Shown: positions 43,996 to 58,500, counted from the stretch's first letter. The stretch: DNA of 64,000 nucleotides from Apricaphanius iberus (GCA_028564705.1 JAPXFQ010001964.1:620001-684000), one strand, 5' to 3'. A program made the numbers and translations. Notes: a model not told the origin generated them from the letters alone.

Positions 43996-46446
43996 GATTG
44001 AGCTGAAGAGGAACACGTCTTTACAGAAACATGCTGCAATGGTCTTTATGGAGTGTGATGTTTCTTCTGACCACAGTGGAGGCAGTGGAGAATGAAGATG
44101 TCCGAGCTGGTAGGCATGAAAAGTCTAGCAAAGAAAACTTTGATTCAATTTGTAAGATTTATTTCTCTCCATGTTCTTGTATGTGTGTACAGGGTGCAGC
44201 ACAGCTGTAAATGACCTGGTGTATATTGTTGATGGTTCTTGGAGTGTTGGCCTGGAGGACTTTGACACAGCCAAGCAATGGCTCATCAACATCAGCAGGC
44301 AGTTTGATATCAGCCCTCATTACACGCAGGTGAAACCAGGCGCACCAGATTAGGCCTAGAAAAGTTAAAATCCAATTGTCATTAAAAGAAAGAGCTCATA
44401 TAATTTGTTGATGCTTCTTCAAAAACCGGTTTTGAAAATAAATCAGTTGGACATGTTTCTGCTGTAGGTGGCTGTGGTCCAGTACAGTGACACACCTCGA
44501 TTGGAGATACCACTGGGGAGTCACCATAGTGGAGCTGAGTTTATCCAGGCCATGCAGCGCATCGACTATCTGGGAGGGAATACACAGGTAAAACAGCAGG
44601 GGGCGTCTTTTGCAGCAAAGTCTGTCCTCACAGAATCCTCCAAACGTGTTTGCACCCCTGGTGATGATGTTGACACAGCTTTAAAATAAATCAATCTTTT
44701 ACGGGAGTAGATTAAGCTCACATTGGAAAAAACTAATTAAAACATAACCTTTAATTGGAGATTATTCAGTTTAGGAAATTGTACACTTTCTCCAAGTCAC
44801 TCTAGAAAATAGGAAAAACAAGAGAACATGGTCTTCACCTAAGACAGCAGTGCGATACATTTTATACATCTGGAAATGGCCACAAAAACAGCTACTCAAC
44901 AATATCTGCAATTTCAAGTTAAAAACAACTGGAGCTGCAATAAATAATGCGGTGAGGACCAGTGATGCCCGTAACGCGTTAATTAGTAGCGCGTTACTCC
45001 TAATATGACTAATCTAACGCGTTACTATTTCCATACATGTAATCAGATTAAAGTTATTTGTTCAAGCCACTGTGCGTTACTATTTTTGTAATTTTCTTGA
45101 GCAGAAATATGTATTTGGCAGATGGCGGCAAAAGCATTAAGAAAACAACACTGCTGCCGAAACAGCTGGTAATCTCCTCTGCGGTCGCCATGTTTGTTTT
45201 GCCCTGAGTTCTTTACTCTGTAGGCCGACTGTACTGCCCCCTAGTGGGACTCTTAAGTAGTATGTGCAGTGACAGAGCAAGTACGTCCCCAAGACGCAAC
45301 GTATTCCTTCATATTTGCTGGTGTCAATGTGAGGTTAAAAATCAAGTATATTTCCGGCCTTACTGTTAAAATGCACTTCATGTGAAGTGCGTTTTGGAAA
45401 AACTTGTTATTGTGTTTATGTAGAGGCAGTGGGGAGTGTTTTAGGGAGTTGCTGAAAGTACCTAATAAAGTAACTTGTAATCTAACTTAGTTACTTTAAA
45501 ATAAAGTAATAAGTAAAGTAACGAAGTTACTTTTGGAAGGAGTAATCAGTAGTCAGTAATCATATTACTTTTTCAAAGTAACTGTGGCAACACTGGTGAG
45601 GACTAACGCTTAGAACTGTTGTCTCCTGAAGTCATCAAGTCTCCATAACAACCAGTAGTTCGTAGGGTACCCAACAACTGAACTCAGTAAAGCCAAGTTT
45701 ATACTACTCTGTTTTCACGGAGACAGATTGACAAAGTGCTATTATCCATTGACCCAAGGGCTCTCAGTCACCTACGCAATCCGTCTCAGTCAACATAGAG
45801 GGTATGACTTTGATTGGTCAGCTCAACAACAGCCGGAGATTCACAAAAACAGGGCTCTATAGTCGCTCTAATCAGTAGTTAATGCAGATTAAAAATGACC
45901 CCATATAAACCCCATTCCCATCCCTCAGCCACAGATTTAAAAGGAAAAAAAAACTACCGAAAAAAAATAACATTAGAAAACAAAAGATCTTTGTAGGAAC
46001 AAGTGGTCGGTACAATTGTCCAAAATTGAAGCCTGGGTTTGATATTGTGTTACTGGAAAAAATAAAAAAAATAATTTTCTCTTAAGGCTTGTTGAACCTC
46101 TTAGTTAAAAGAGAAGAAAATATATACTACATGATACAAGAAAAATCTGCTTTTATATTTTGTATGGTTTTTGTTGGGGAAAAAAAAATCCCATTGTTGT
46201 GAAAGTACTTTGCTCTGCGACAGACATCAAACACCAATTTTCCACTGAAATAGCCAATTAAAGATACTAAATAAAACATCAAGAAAACCAAGTCAGGACA
46301 TCAGGTGGAAGATGAAATCAAAGGGGTTTTGAAGCTGAAATCATTTACTTGAAATGAAATGAAGGAAGAAGAAACACACAAAGAACTGTACAGCTAATGA
46401 GCCCAGAAAGTTTTCAGAGAAGGGAGATATGTGAACACGTTTTATC

Positions 46447-46543
<97 letters not shown>

Positions 46544-49500
46544 CATCCATCCATCCATCCATCCATCCATCCATCCATCCATCCATCCATCCATCCATCC
46601 ATCCATCCATCCATCCATGCATCCATCCATCCATCCATCCATCCATCCATCCATCCATCCATCCAACATCATGGTGTAGCAAACCTCTGAGTTCTTCACA
46701 GGACATCTTAATTCAAGCTAAGATTAAATTACATACAGATTGACCCTGATGACTACTAAGAAGACTTTTGAAGGAATATTTATATCATGGGTATCAGATT
46801 AAAAAAACATACAAAAACATATTCAAATTCCGCTTTAACGTTATGTACTTTATGTACTATATTTATTTATGCACTTTAACGTTATGTACAGTAAGTTTGT
46901 CTTACTCTGGTTATATCATAAAGCTGGTTGTAATGTGTCAAGATTGGAAAATTGCACGTTTTATGAATACTTTTCCAATTCACTGTGATTCGCTCTCTTT
47001 GGCTGCAGCTGAATAAAGTGGATCAGTTTTTATCACTTTCTGCATTTTGTGTAAACTGAGTCACTATAACAGTATTTTTTTATCTTTTATGCAGACTGGC
47101 AGGGCCATCAAGTTTGCTGTGGACCATGTGTTCTCGGCCTCCCAGCGGGTCAGCCAGGTCAAGAACCGTATTGCTGTGGTTGTCACAGATGGCAAGTCTC
47201 AGGATGATGTGGTAAATGCAGTCCCGCCTTCTTTTGTGACGCTCAGTCATGTTTGTGTGGGTGGGCCCATATTATATTAAATTTATGAAATAGCTTGGGA
47301 AGATATCCTAGGAACCCCTGTGTGGCCTGCCTATAGCAAGAAAATTATTGGATGAACAAACATAATTTTACTACAACTTACGTTTGTTCCTCAGGTGGAT
47401 GCAAGCATGGAGGCACGAGCTCAGGGTATCACAGTATTTGCAGTGGGAGTTGGCAGTGAGATCACCACCTCAGAACTGATATCTATTGCCAATAAGCCAT
47501 CATCCACATATGTCCTGTATGCCCAAGATTACACCAACATCGACCGGATCAGAGACTCCATGGAGCAAAAACTGTGTGAAGGTTAGAAAAAAAAGTAGTT
47601 TTTCTCTAAGTGGACTTTATCAGAATTTTTGATATTTATATTTGTAAGAGTTTAAGGTATTTTAAGCCACATCGTCATTTCAGTGTAAACATACAGTGGG
47701 GAGAACAAGTATTTGATACACTGCTGACATTTGATGTTTTCTTACTTCCAAAGCATGTAGAGGTCTGTAATTTGTATCAAAGGTGTTTTAGCTTCTGTCC
47801 CTCGACTGTGAGGGACAGAAGCTAAAATAAAAATGAAGAAAATCACAGTGGATGATTTTTAAATTATTAATTTCCAATTTATTGCATAAGTATTTGATCG
47901 CCTATCATCCAGTAAGAATTTAGGCTCCTACAGACCTGTTAGTTCTTCTTTAAGAAGCCCTCCTTTTCTCCACTTATTACCTGTATTAACTGCACCTGTT
48001 TGAAGTCCTTACCTTAATAAAAGACACCTGTCCACACATTCAAACAAACTCCAAGCCCTCTACAATGACCAAGACCAGAGAGCTGTGCAAAGATATCAGG
48101 GATAAAATTATAGAGCTGCACAAGGCTGGGATGGGCTACAGGACAATAGGCAAGCAGTTTGGTGAGAAGTTTAACAACTGTTGGTGAAATAATAAGAAAA
48201 TGGAAGAAGTTCAAGACGACGGTCAGTCTCCCTCAGTCTGGAGCAGCATGCAAGATCTCTCCTCATAGGGCATCAGTGATCATGAGGACAGTGAGGGATG
48301 AGCTCAGAACTACACAGCAGGACCTGGTGAATGACCTGAATAGAGCTGGGACCACATTCTCTAAGAAAACCATCAGCAACAAACATGCATGGATTAAAAT
48401 CCTGCAGTGCACGCAATGTCCCCCTGCTTAGGCCAGCGCATGTCAAGGTCTGTCTGAAGTTTGCATATGACCATCTGGATGATCTAAAGGAGGAATGGGG
48501 GAAGGTCATGTGGTCTGATGAGGCAAAAGTGGAGCTTTTTGGTCTAAACTCCACTCACCGTGTTTGGTGAAAGAAAAAGGATGAGTAAAACCCCAAGAAC
48601 ACCATCCCAAATGTAAAGCATGGAGGTGGAAATATCATTCTTTGGGGATGCTTTTCTGCAAAAGGGACGGGACGAATGCATCATATGGAGGGGAGGATGG
48701 ATGGGGCCATGTATCATGAGAGCTTGGCCAACAATCTCCTTCCCTCAGGAAGAGCATTGAAGATGGGTCGTGGCTGGGTCTTCCAGCATGTCAACGACCC
48801 AAAACACACCGGCAGGGCAACAAATGAGTTGCTCTGTTGGAAGCATCTCAAGGTCCTGGAGTGCCCTAGCCAGTCTCCAGACCTGAATCCAATAGAAAAT
48901 CTTTGAAAAGAGCTGAAAGTCTGTGTTGCCCAGCAACAGCCCTAAAACCTGAACACTCTGGAGAAGATCTGTATGGAGGAGTGGGCCAAAATCCCTGCTG
49001 CAGTGTGTGCAAACCTGGTGAGGAACTACAGAAAACAGCTGATCTCTGTAAACAAAGGTTTCTGTACCAAATATTGATTTATGTTTGTCTGATATCTGTC
49101 ATGCAGTAAAATGAAAACAAGTTATTTAAAAATCTCCACTATGATTTTCTGCATTTTGTTTTATATTCTGTCCATCACAGTTGAAGGGTACCTTTGATAC
49201 AAATTAAAGACCTCTATATGCTTTGCAAGTGGGAAAACTTACAAAATCAGCAGTGCATCAAATGCTTGTTCTCTCCACTGCATGAACTCTGTACATCATT
49301 TTCTTTTATGATTTTTCCTTTTTCTTTACAGATGACAATGCAAAATAATAATAATAAACAATGCAATACCCATTCCAGCACAGCGTAGTGTTGACATTGC
49401 TTACTCCTCAAAATACAACTGTCAAATATCTGTTTGTTGTTTTAAATCTAAAAAATAACTGGAAGTCAAATGTAAGTTGTTTACTACTCAACATTATTTA

Positions 49501-52500
49501 TCCTTTGTATTTAATAACAAATATAAGACATCGAATCCCAACAGAATGAGGAAAATATTCAAATGTAAAAAAACACCCCCCCCCCTCCAGAAATTAATAC
49601 ATGGTTTCATAGATGTCATACTTTCCTGCTGAATATGATAAAACAACTGAAAACTTTTGTTCTTAATGACTGCCCTGGAACAAGCAAAGAAAAGTTGTAA
49701 AACTTTCTGAACAACCTAACCCTTCAGAAAATGTTATCAATATCCAGTTTCTTGTCTTTATAAGACTTGTTGATTTTAACCTATTCTCAGTTACAATTTA
49801 TTGGTAAAGACAAAGTTTTGTCATGCTAACTAGCTAGCAGATACTAGCTGGTCTTTTCAATGAAATACTTTGCTAGTGTTCGTTCCTTTTTCCTGCTATG
49901 TTGAATTAACACAGGGCCTTGTGAATAAATGATTTGTCTCTTCAGAATCTGTTTGCCCCACAAGGATCCCTGTGGCATCTCGTGATGAGAAGGGCTTTGA
50001 GCTGATGTTGGGCATGAACATTCAGAAAAAGGCGAAGAAGATGGCTGGCTCTCTTGTTTCAGAGACAGCCTATGCTCTTACTACTTCCACTGACATCACT
50101 GAGAACACCAGGTATCAACATCCAAATTACCTTCTTATTAAAATCCATACAAGAATTGTCATGTCATAGTTTGATCCTTTTGACTTCTTTTTCATTAGAG
50201 AGATTTTCCCAGAGGGTCTTCCTCCATCGTACGTGTTTGTGGCCACTCTACGTCTGAAAGGGACTTCTAGCCAGTTGATCTTTGACCTTTGGAGGGTTTT
50301 GTCAAAGAGTAAGCAAATCCAGGCCGCGGTGACACTCAATGGAAAAGATCAATCTGTCATTTTCACCACCACCAGTGTGACAGAAAATGAGCAAAAAGTC
50401 ATCTTTAAAAGAGGCTTCAAGGTTAGTATAAAGACTATATTACATGAGTGTATCTACCACCCGAGATCAAGTGGTCAAAGTCTAGTCTTAAAGTTTTGGT
50501 TGCAGGTTAAATAGTTTCTAATACGTACATAAAATGTTGTACAAAAATTACCATTTGAAATGTTTATTGGCGATATTCTTCATGTCACTATTCTTTAACA
50601 GCCAATATTTTAATTTGAAAAGTTTCATAATCTTGACCTGTGACATAACAAAGGGGGAATCATATGCTGTGTGCTGCCTTCTCAGTCTCTACTTATCAGA
50701 TCCTGGGGTTGTGTTATCAAAAGTCAGTGTGTTCTTAAGCTTTGAATTATGATCATTTTTCTTAAAAAATCTAAATTATTGTGTTTGCTGGACAAACATC
50801 AGCCTGTCAGGACATTGAGCCCACAGTTTTATTTAAAAACCCTCCAAACACAAAAAACGAAACAAAAAAAACCCAACGCAGAATCTTCCGTTGCCCTTAA
50901 CTTCTGCTTTGGCTACGTGATTCTGTCACCTGGTCATTTGTGCCGCTCACTTCAGAACAGATTATTAAAATTAAAATTAAAATACCAGCGATAGGATGGA
51001 GTTTAATATGGGATACCGAAGCAAAGATCAGGTTAGACTCACACCAGCCAGCGTGCCGTGGTGCTTACTGCTTCATGGGTACGCTGTCCAGGGCTGCTTC
51101 TAAAACTGCAGCAACTGGCTGGGAGACACGACCAGATCAATCAGAAGCTCAGCTCTACGCAGACAGATCTGAGCTTTGTAAGTCTTGTTATCTAACATCT
51201 GAAAATTACCAACTTTGTTGAAATATTGCTATGAATTGTTATGTCGGTATGTGTTCCCTTATTGATATGTGTTTTGGCTCCACCCACAACACTAGAATTT
51301 TACCTGTTGTGGGGCAAAGTCTCACCTTAACATTTCTCATTGGCTATCCTAGTTTATTTCATACTGATCCTACTGTAACACTTGAGAGCAACTGACCAAC
51401 CCTAAGCCATTTTTAACCCTATCTGTGGATGAGCATTACCTAATCATAAATTGACAATTATCCTAATTCTAATATTCGGGAACTAGTGCGTAAACCTAAT
51501 GGGATCCATCTTTTTAACATTTACGAAAAGCAGCCACCTCGCATTTTGGTGGAACTGAAACAAATATTGAGGGGGGAACTTATATCGATGTTAAATAAAG
51601 ATTAGAATCAAGTTGATATGTGGGTTGTAAAAGATACAGTAAAGCTATCTTACAGCACCATGGCTAATAGTGTTAGCGTCGGCTAGCACTGGTTTGATTT
51701 GGCCTTTAATGGTTCCACTGCTCTCCCTGTCGTCTCTCCCTGTTATATGGGGCATGCAGTAGGCTCATAGCTGTATGGTTTTGGTCCATATGTGTAGTTA
51801 TAAATGTTAAAAATGTATTCTGTGTCAAAGTCAACATTAAAATCCAGTTTTGTGTTGATCGAGCTGACAGGACTCCCTTCTCCCACGTAACTCCCAGTCC
51901 AAGCATCTTCACAAAAACCACTCTAAAAGCGAAAAGAATATATATATTAGTACATTTTTACTGAGAAAGTGTTCCTAATATAGTTCTCTAAGTAATCGGG
52001 TTTTTTTTGAGGGGGGGGCTCTAACCTGCAATCTGCACTTTAATACTCCAACGACTGAAATAAAAATGTTCTAAATCCACAACATCTAGGTTAACTCTGC
52101 ATTGCTGTATGTTAGGAATCCAAATCTCTACTGTTTGTCCTCAGTCCCAATTTATCTAATGAATCTTTATAAAACAATCTTTTAATTCACCATCCAAAAT
52201 TAAAGACTTATTTACTGTGGTACACTTTTTTCAAACTGATACGATACCGATACTTGGATCTGAGCACTTGCTGATAGAGAGTACCAATGCCAATACTTCT
52301 ACTACACAAAACAATGCAATTAATTGGAAGACAGACTCTATTTTCTTCACTGCTTCTTACAACAAATGATTGTAATTTAGATTTTAAATAAAGTATTGAT
52401 AAAAATTACCACAGAACTAAAATTTGATGTGTAAAATAAAAAAATTATGTTAAATTTTCACATATTAAGCAATAACCAATACCAGTATCTTTATTGTCAC

Positions 52501-55500
52501 GTAGCATCCCTACGTATTTAGAGTATTTTTGAAATTGTACAAATGCAGAATTTGTCCTCTTAATTTTGCAGTAAACTTACAGTGAGCGAATATCTGAGGT
52601 AAAGTATTTTGATTTTGTTAATAAAGAATAGAGAGTTGTTCAATACAGCCTGCGCTGGAAGCAGGGGTTGCGGTATCCACATTTTGTCTGTGTTTGATCA
52701 GTTTTTTTAGAACAGTGATGAAAAATCTTAAAGTATTTGTGCTTTCGTTTTTATCTTCAGGGGATGGTTACACTATTTCTATGTCTGGTGATTGACTAGA
52801 AGGGAAATTAACTTTTCAAATTTTGCAAACATGTTTTATCCCTAACCCAAAAAGACTCTTTCTCACAAAGAGTGGGCAAGTCAGGAGGAATAACAGCTGC
52901 CTTTACAGATGTTTGAAACCTTCTGAAAACTACTTCCAGCTGTGCTAAATTTGTTTGCGGAATGAAACAACATGCATCAGGAGTTTTATCAGATCTGAAA
53001 CTTGCCAACCCTTTAGTTTTAGCAAACATTACAGCATACTCTAACTCAGCATTTTAAGCACCATGATAGGGAAGCCAACAGCAGTTGTTTGTTTTCTTAC
53101 ACACACATATGAATTTGAGCATCCTGATATTAATCCAACCTCCCACTGCAGCTGTAACCTCAACTCTTTAGGTGTGTTGACGGTAGGGTTGCCAACTTTG
53201 ATAAATTAAAATAAAGGACACTTAGGCTACGTGGCGTTAATCACCACGGGCCCAGCCATCCGGCTCGCAGGAGGTGTGGGGCTTTTAGTGAGGGGGTCAT
53301 CCAAAATGGTCATACGTTAATGTTTTATTCACATTAAACACATTAATGCATCAGAGCTGTAAATTAGGCAACAAAAAGGTGCAATGAAAAGCATCCACAT
53401 AAAAAAGGAAATAAAGTACATACAACTTGTGTTAACAAGATGCAGTATGATCTAACACGTAACAATACTAAGAATAACATGAGGTCATTTGTTGAGCTTC
53501 CATAATATGCCATATTATCAATATTTTCTTTCCAAAGTGACTCTATGGGGATATTGATGAACAGATTAACCCCAAAAACCTTTAAACTTGTTTATCAGCT
53601 CATTCAAATACAAATTTAGGAGTGGTATGACAAATAGTTAATTAAATTGGCTTGCATGGCTTGTCTGAACAACAATCAAACCACTATAAGAAACTGAATG
53701 CAATGTTCACATGAAATGTGTTGGCTATTTCTCTAAAAGATAAAATTTCAACAGCTAGAAACCTATCCAAACATTTTATTTTTTTTATTTTTATTTATTT
53801 ATCAGCATAACAATTAATCAGTTATGATTTGTTCTTTAAGTTGTCATTTATATTGATTGGACAATAGACTATGCCTTTAGGATTTTATGTATGGCTTTAC
53901 AATTCTACTAATAATACTAGAAGGATATTTGATCACTTTTGTAATGGGGATGTCTAATCCAAACAGCCGCTGCTGCTCCAGTGTTCTAGGTGTAAAGCTG
54001 CTCAGGGCGCCATGCCCGTGATTAGATTGGGGAAAGAGACTCAGGTCGGCTGTTTGGTACGATCATTAAAACATTTCAGAAATAACACAGAACACGTTTA
54101 AAAATCTCCCTTTAACTGACTGTAGCTAACAACCAACCAGGGCTTCCTCTCCCGTCTCCTCCTAGTTGTGCTGGACAAAACAGAGAAGATAACAGCAGAA
54201 CTCCAGTGCTACTGTCAAACAGCAGAGAGCTGAACCTGGGATCATTTCAGATTATATCATCCAGACGAATCAAGATGGATCTCTGAAACGGTTCATGATA
54301 AGTTATTCCTCTCAATATGACCTGATAGAGAAACCAGAGCTGAACAAAGTTCCTGCAGCTCCGACCTTTTACTTAGCATGCTGGTAGCTATATATAGGAC
54401 TCCAGGTAGTCACTGTGTTGTTTGGTGACGTGGTGTGTACCACACTCAATATAAACCAGAGGAAGCAAAGGAAAGAGTTGTCTCAGGAGATGAGAAAGAA
54501 AATCATAGACAAGCATGTTAACTGTAAAGGCTATAAGACCATCCCCAAGCAGCTAGATGTTTCTGTGACTACAGCTGCACATGTCATTCAGTAATGTACG
54601 ATCCATGGGACTGTAGCCAACCTCCCTGGACGTGGCTGCAGGAGGAAAATTGATGACAGATCAAAGAGACGGATAATCCAAATGGTAACAAAAGAGCCTA
54701 GAGAGACTTCAAAATAGATCCAAGCTGAACTTTATGCTCAAGGAACATCAGTGTTAGATCGGAACATCCTTCGCTGTTTGAGCCAGAGGACAAATCATTA
54801 AAAAAAACAGACTGGAGTATGCCAAACTACATCCTGACGAGCCACAAAGCTTCTGGGAGAATGTCCTGTGGACAGATGAGACAAAAATGAAACTTTTTGC
54901 TAAGGCACATCAGCTCTATGTTCACAGACGGAAAAATGAAGCATATCTAGAAAAGAACAGGGTCCCTAATGTGAAACATGGGGGAGGCTAGGTTATGTTC
55001 TGGGGCTGATTTGCTACATCTGACAGGGTGTCTTGAATCTGTGCAGGGTACAATGAAATCTCAAGACTATCAGGGGATTCTAGAGAGAAATGTGCTGGCC
55101 AGTGTCAGAAAGCATGGTCTCAGTCGCAGGTCACGGGTCTTACAACAGGAAAATGACCCAAAACAAACAGCTAAAAACACCCAAGAAGGGCTAAGAGGAA
55201 AACACTGGCCTTCTATGAGCCCTGATCTCAATCCTATTGAGCATCTTTGGAAGGAGCTGAAACATGCTGTCTGGAAAAGGCGCCCTTCAAACCGGAAACA
55301 ACTAGAACAGTTTGCTCATGAGGAGTGGGCCAAAATACCTGCTGAGAGGTGCAGAAGTCTCATTGACAGTTACAGGAATCATTTGATTGCAGTGATTGCC
55401 TCAAAAGGTTGTGCAACCAAATATTAAGTTGTGGGTACCAACAATTTTGTCCACGTCTGTGAATTCAAGCCTAAGACCGGGCTTCAACTGAGACTACCTT

Positions 55501-58500
55501 TTCTGTTTTATAATTTATTATGATAAAAGTGACAAACCACTGTGACAACCTGCCCAATGTTGGGGCCGGTTGTCCCAATGAAATTCAAGGACGTTTTTGA
55601 GTAAAAATTAAGATTTTATGAAATTGTCTTACTTTTTCTTATCATTAAAACTGTAAAAAAAATAGATGGTGTAGGAATAAAGTATAACAATTTCTCTTGT
55701 GTCGAGTCCTTAAACTCTAGCAACGTATTATTTATGTATAAAGTGGAGGAATTTAGAGAGTTAAAGGGGGGTTGGCATTTAAAATCCACTTTTTAAAGCT
55801 TTTGATCATATTCTTATATGTCATTCCCTATTTTAAATGATGCCTAAAGTGTTTCTTAGGGTAATTTATGTATGTTTGAGTAATCTTTTGAAACTATGGT
55901 GGCCGCCATTTTGAGCGCTGAATGCCAGATTCCTCCTAGCTACGCCCTCACCTCCTAACAACGGATCTACATTTTGATTTCCACCCACGTCTCTCCACAG
56001 CCCTCCCTCTCCCGCTCCCTGAGCATAAAAGCAGAATGTCGTCAACAGCAATCATCACCTCTGGAAATTAGTACATTCCTAGTTATTTTTCGCAATTGCG
56101 CAATGCCTTCTTCGGAAAAAAGAAGTCAGGCGCACCAAAGGTGCTACAATACTGTAATGTCAGTGATGCTGTGACTGACACGGAGTCACAGTATCAGCAT
56201 AACATGGAGGAAATACCGATAAACACCGCGGCTAATCACCCCGAGCTAGGAATAATAATATAAAAAACATTATAAAGAGGTTAAACTATTTAGACAGGAA
56301 AGCTCTTAAGAGGCTTGTTGGTGGCTCTTAAAAGATCCGTTGTGGCTGCAAAAGGACCCGCTCCCTCCACCGAGAAGTGAGCCATGCAGCTTCCTCACTC
56401 GCACAGCCTCTAAGGAGGAGTAAACTCGACCCAAGCCTGCCAAGTTTTCCACTACAGCACGTCCCGCGCTGCTCACATATTATGTTATACGCTTTTCCTA
56501 ACTGCAGATAGATGAACGGCCGCTCAGCATTGTACTTGGCGTCTCAGCGGGCGATGCTTGGACGTACGCGTAAGCAAGAAGGAGACAGTGTTTATGGATC
56601 TCCCTGATTCTACGTTGTAGCTGTCCCAGCTCCACCTTAGATGGGGCCGAAAATGTAATGCGGACAGCTCGGAGACAAGAGTCCAGCAGCAGCCGTGCTC
56701 CACATGCTGGGCTCTATTGAGATGGCGAGAATGTTGTGTTGACTGTGAAGACAGCGTGTGGAAGGGGAATTGTCCGCAGCTCTTAAAGACACATGCAGCT
56801 AATTTTAAGGTATTAAGTTCGGACATGTTGTGAGTGCAATATTTCATACAGGTAGTACATATCATTTATTGAACTTTCATATTGATTTATGGTAACATTA
56901 TAACTGTTCTGTACCACTGAATTGCCTGAGAAGAACGTGCCACCCCCCACCCTTTAAAAATTATAGCTTCGGAGAAAGCAATATGTTTAATCAATATAAA
57001 CACTGAAATACATACCCTAACTTTGTTGTTAATGCTCAAAATGCATGTCCAGTTGATTTTCTGAAATAATAGTTAAACTATTTAGTCTTATGTCAAAGTA
57101 CAAAAGCCAAGAGCCACATACGACAACATACTGTTTCACTGGAGCAGTGAGACAGCCAACCCCAAGTGACCTCTTGAAAAAAAGTTTTTAGCTAACACAT
57201 GGCTTTAGCTAGCTTAATAGATTTTAGTTAAAATCGAAACTCTCATCTCTGACTTTTTGATTGATTCATTTGTTTTTAAAGCTAATAACTAGCAAAGTTT
57301 TAATTTAAAAAAAATGTATTTAACCAGGTTAACTCTCATTGAGATTATGAACATAGCCAATGCATTAAAAAAATGCCAATTGATGGGTGGGTTTTGGGAT
57401 TTTCTTTACAAAGATAAAGAAAGGAGCAGTATCACCACTGCCAGCTGCCCAATTCCTGCAAGAGTTCCCGGGGTCATGGCATTGAAAGACAGCGGCAGTG
57501 AAGAATCAGAATTTCAGTTGATGCGATTGAAGTACAGGTTATTGCAGCTGAATACAAATATTTATTTTGAATGGGAAAGAAACAGAAAAGCTGAGCTTGG
57601 GCAGACATGCAGCTTTTGTTTTGTTATTTTACAGTCTTAACATGAACCCAACAAAACTCACACTTGGCATTTTGCGTTAATTGGTTGTGACTTGTGGTGG
57701 CCTGGGATGGTATCAAAATTCCCAGCTGTGATTATTGCCCAAGTCCGCACCCGGGCTGAGGTCAGAAATTGACCTAAATCTCTTGGTGTGTTGAAGCATA
57801 AGCTTTTTCCTGGTGACTAACCTCATGTTCTGATAAAGCAACCCCACACAATGTTCCACTCTGCACCACACTTTACACTGTACACAATGTAGTCTAACAA
57901 GGTCCGTCCTCCTGGTCTCTGCCAAACCCACACCACCACTGGAAAACCAGAAAGAGAGGCATGATTTGATATTATACGGAAGATTGCTCCACTGCTCTAG
58001 AGTGAAGTGTCATGTTTTACACCAATGCATCTAGTGCTTTGCATTGTATTAAAGCCTAGTTTATACTGATCTGTCAACAGGTTTGCACACATGCACACAC
58101 ATACACACACACACACACGACGGAAACGTTTTCCATTTATACCGCTATTGGTAAGTGTTGCAAAGCAATTCTCCCCCAGGACAGCAGGGGATGCAGACCT
58201 TTTCTGGTGGGTCTGCCTACCATTGCAGTCACATCTCTGGTCGATGAGCAATGGCCAACAGAGAGATAGAAAGCTTTTTACTAAAAGTGCAGCTGATAGA
58301 CAGTGTTGGGTAGTAATGGAATACATGCACCGGCGGTATGTATTTAGAATTCTAATTAGGAGTAACTGTATTCTGTTATAGTTACTATTTTTAAACATGG
58401 TATTCAGAATACACTTACTTTCGTAATACCATTGGAATACTTGTGTGTTTTCCACTTTCCACCTGAAAAATTAAGATATAAGTTTTGGGAAATGTGTGTC

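Noticed and set aside
44171..44689. vWA exons considered as COL22A1, matrilin or an integrin alpha I domain
   Set aside because: Later exons carry [22 protein letters not shown] and a LamG-like continuation, which fit COL21A1 and not the others.
46447..46664. Regular repeats considered as a CRISPR array
   Set aside because: Four-base units without spacers in a vertebrate intron; a simple microsatellite.
46397..46690. 97- and 82-codon frames of repeating Ser-Ile-Tyr-Leu and His-Pro-Ser-Ile
   Set aside because: Direct translation of the (CTAT)n/(CCAT)n microsatellite; not a protein.
50990..51183. Open plus frame ending at a GTAAGT donor, considered as an extra col21a1 exon
   Set aside because: The phase-0 junction from 50421 to 63052 is already continuous with the family sequence, and the peptide has no similarity I recognise.
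56524..56865. 113-codon minus-strand frame in the col21a1 large intron
   Set aside because: No domain, splice support or similarity recognised; likely chance within an old repeat.
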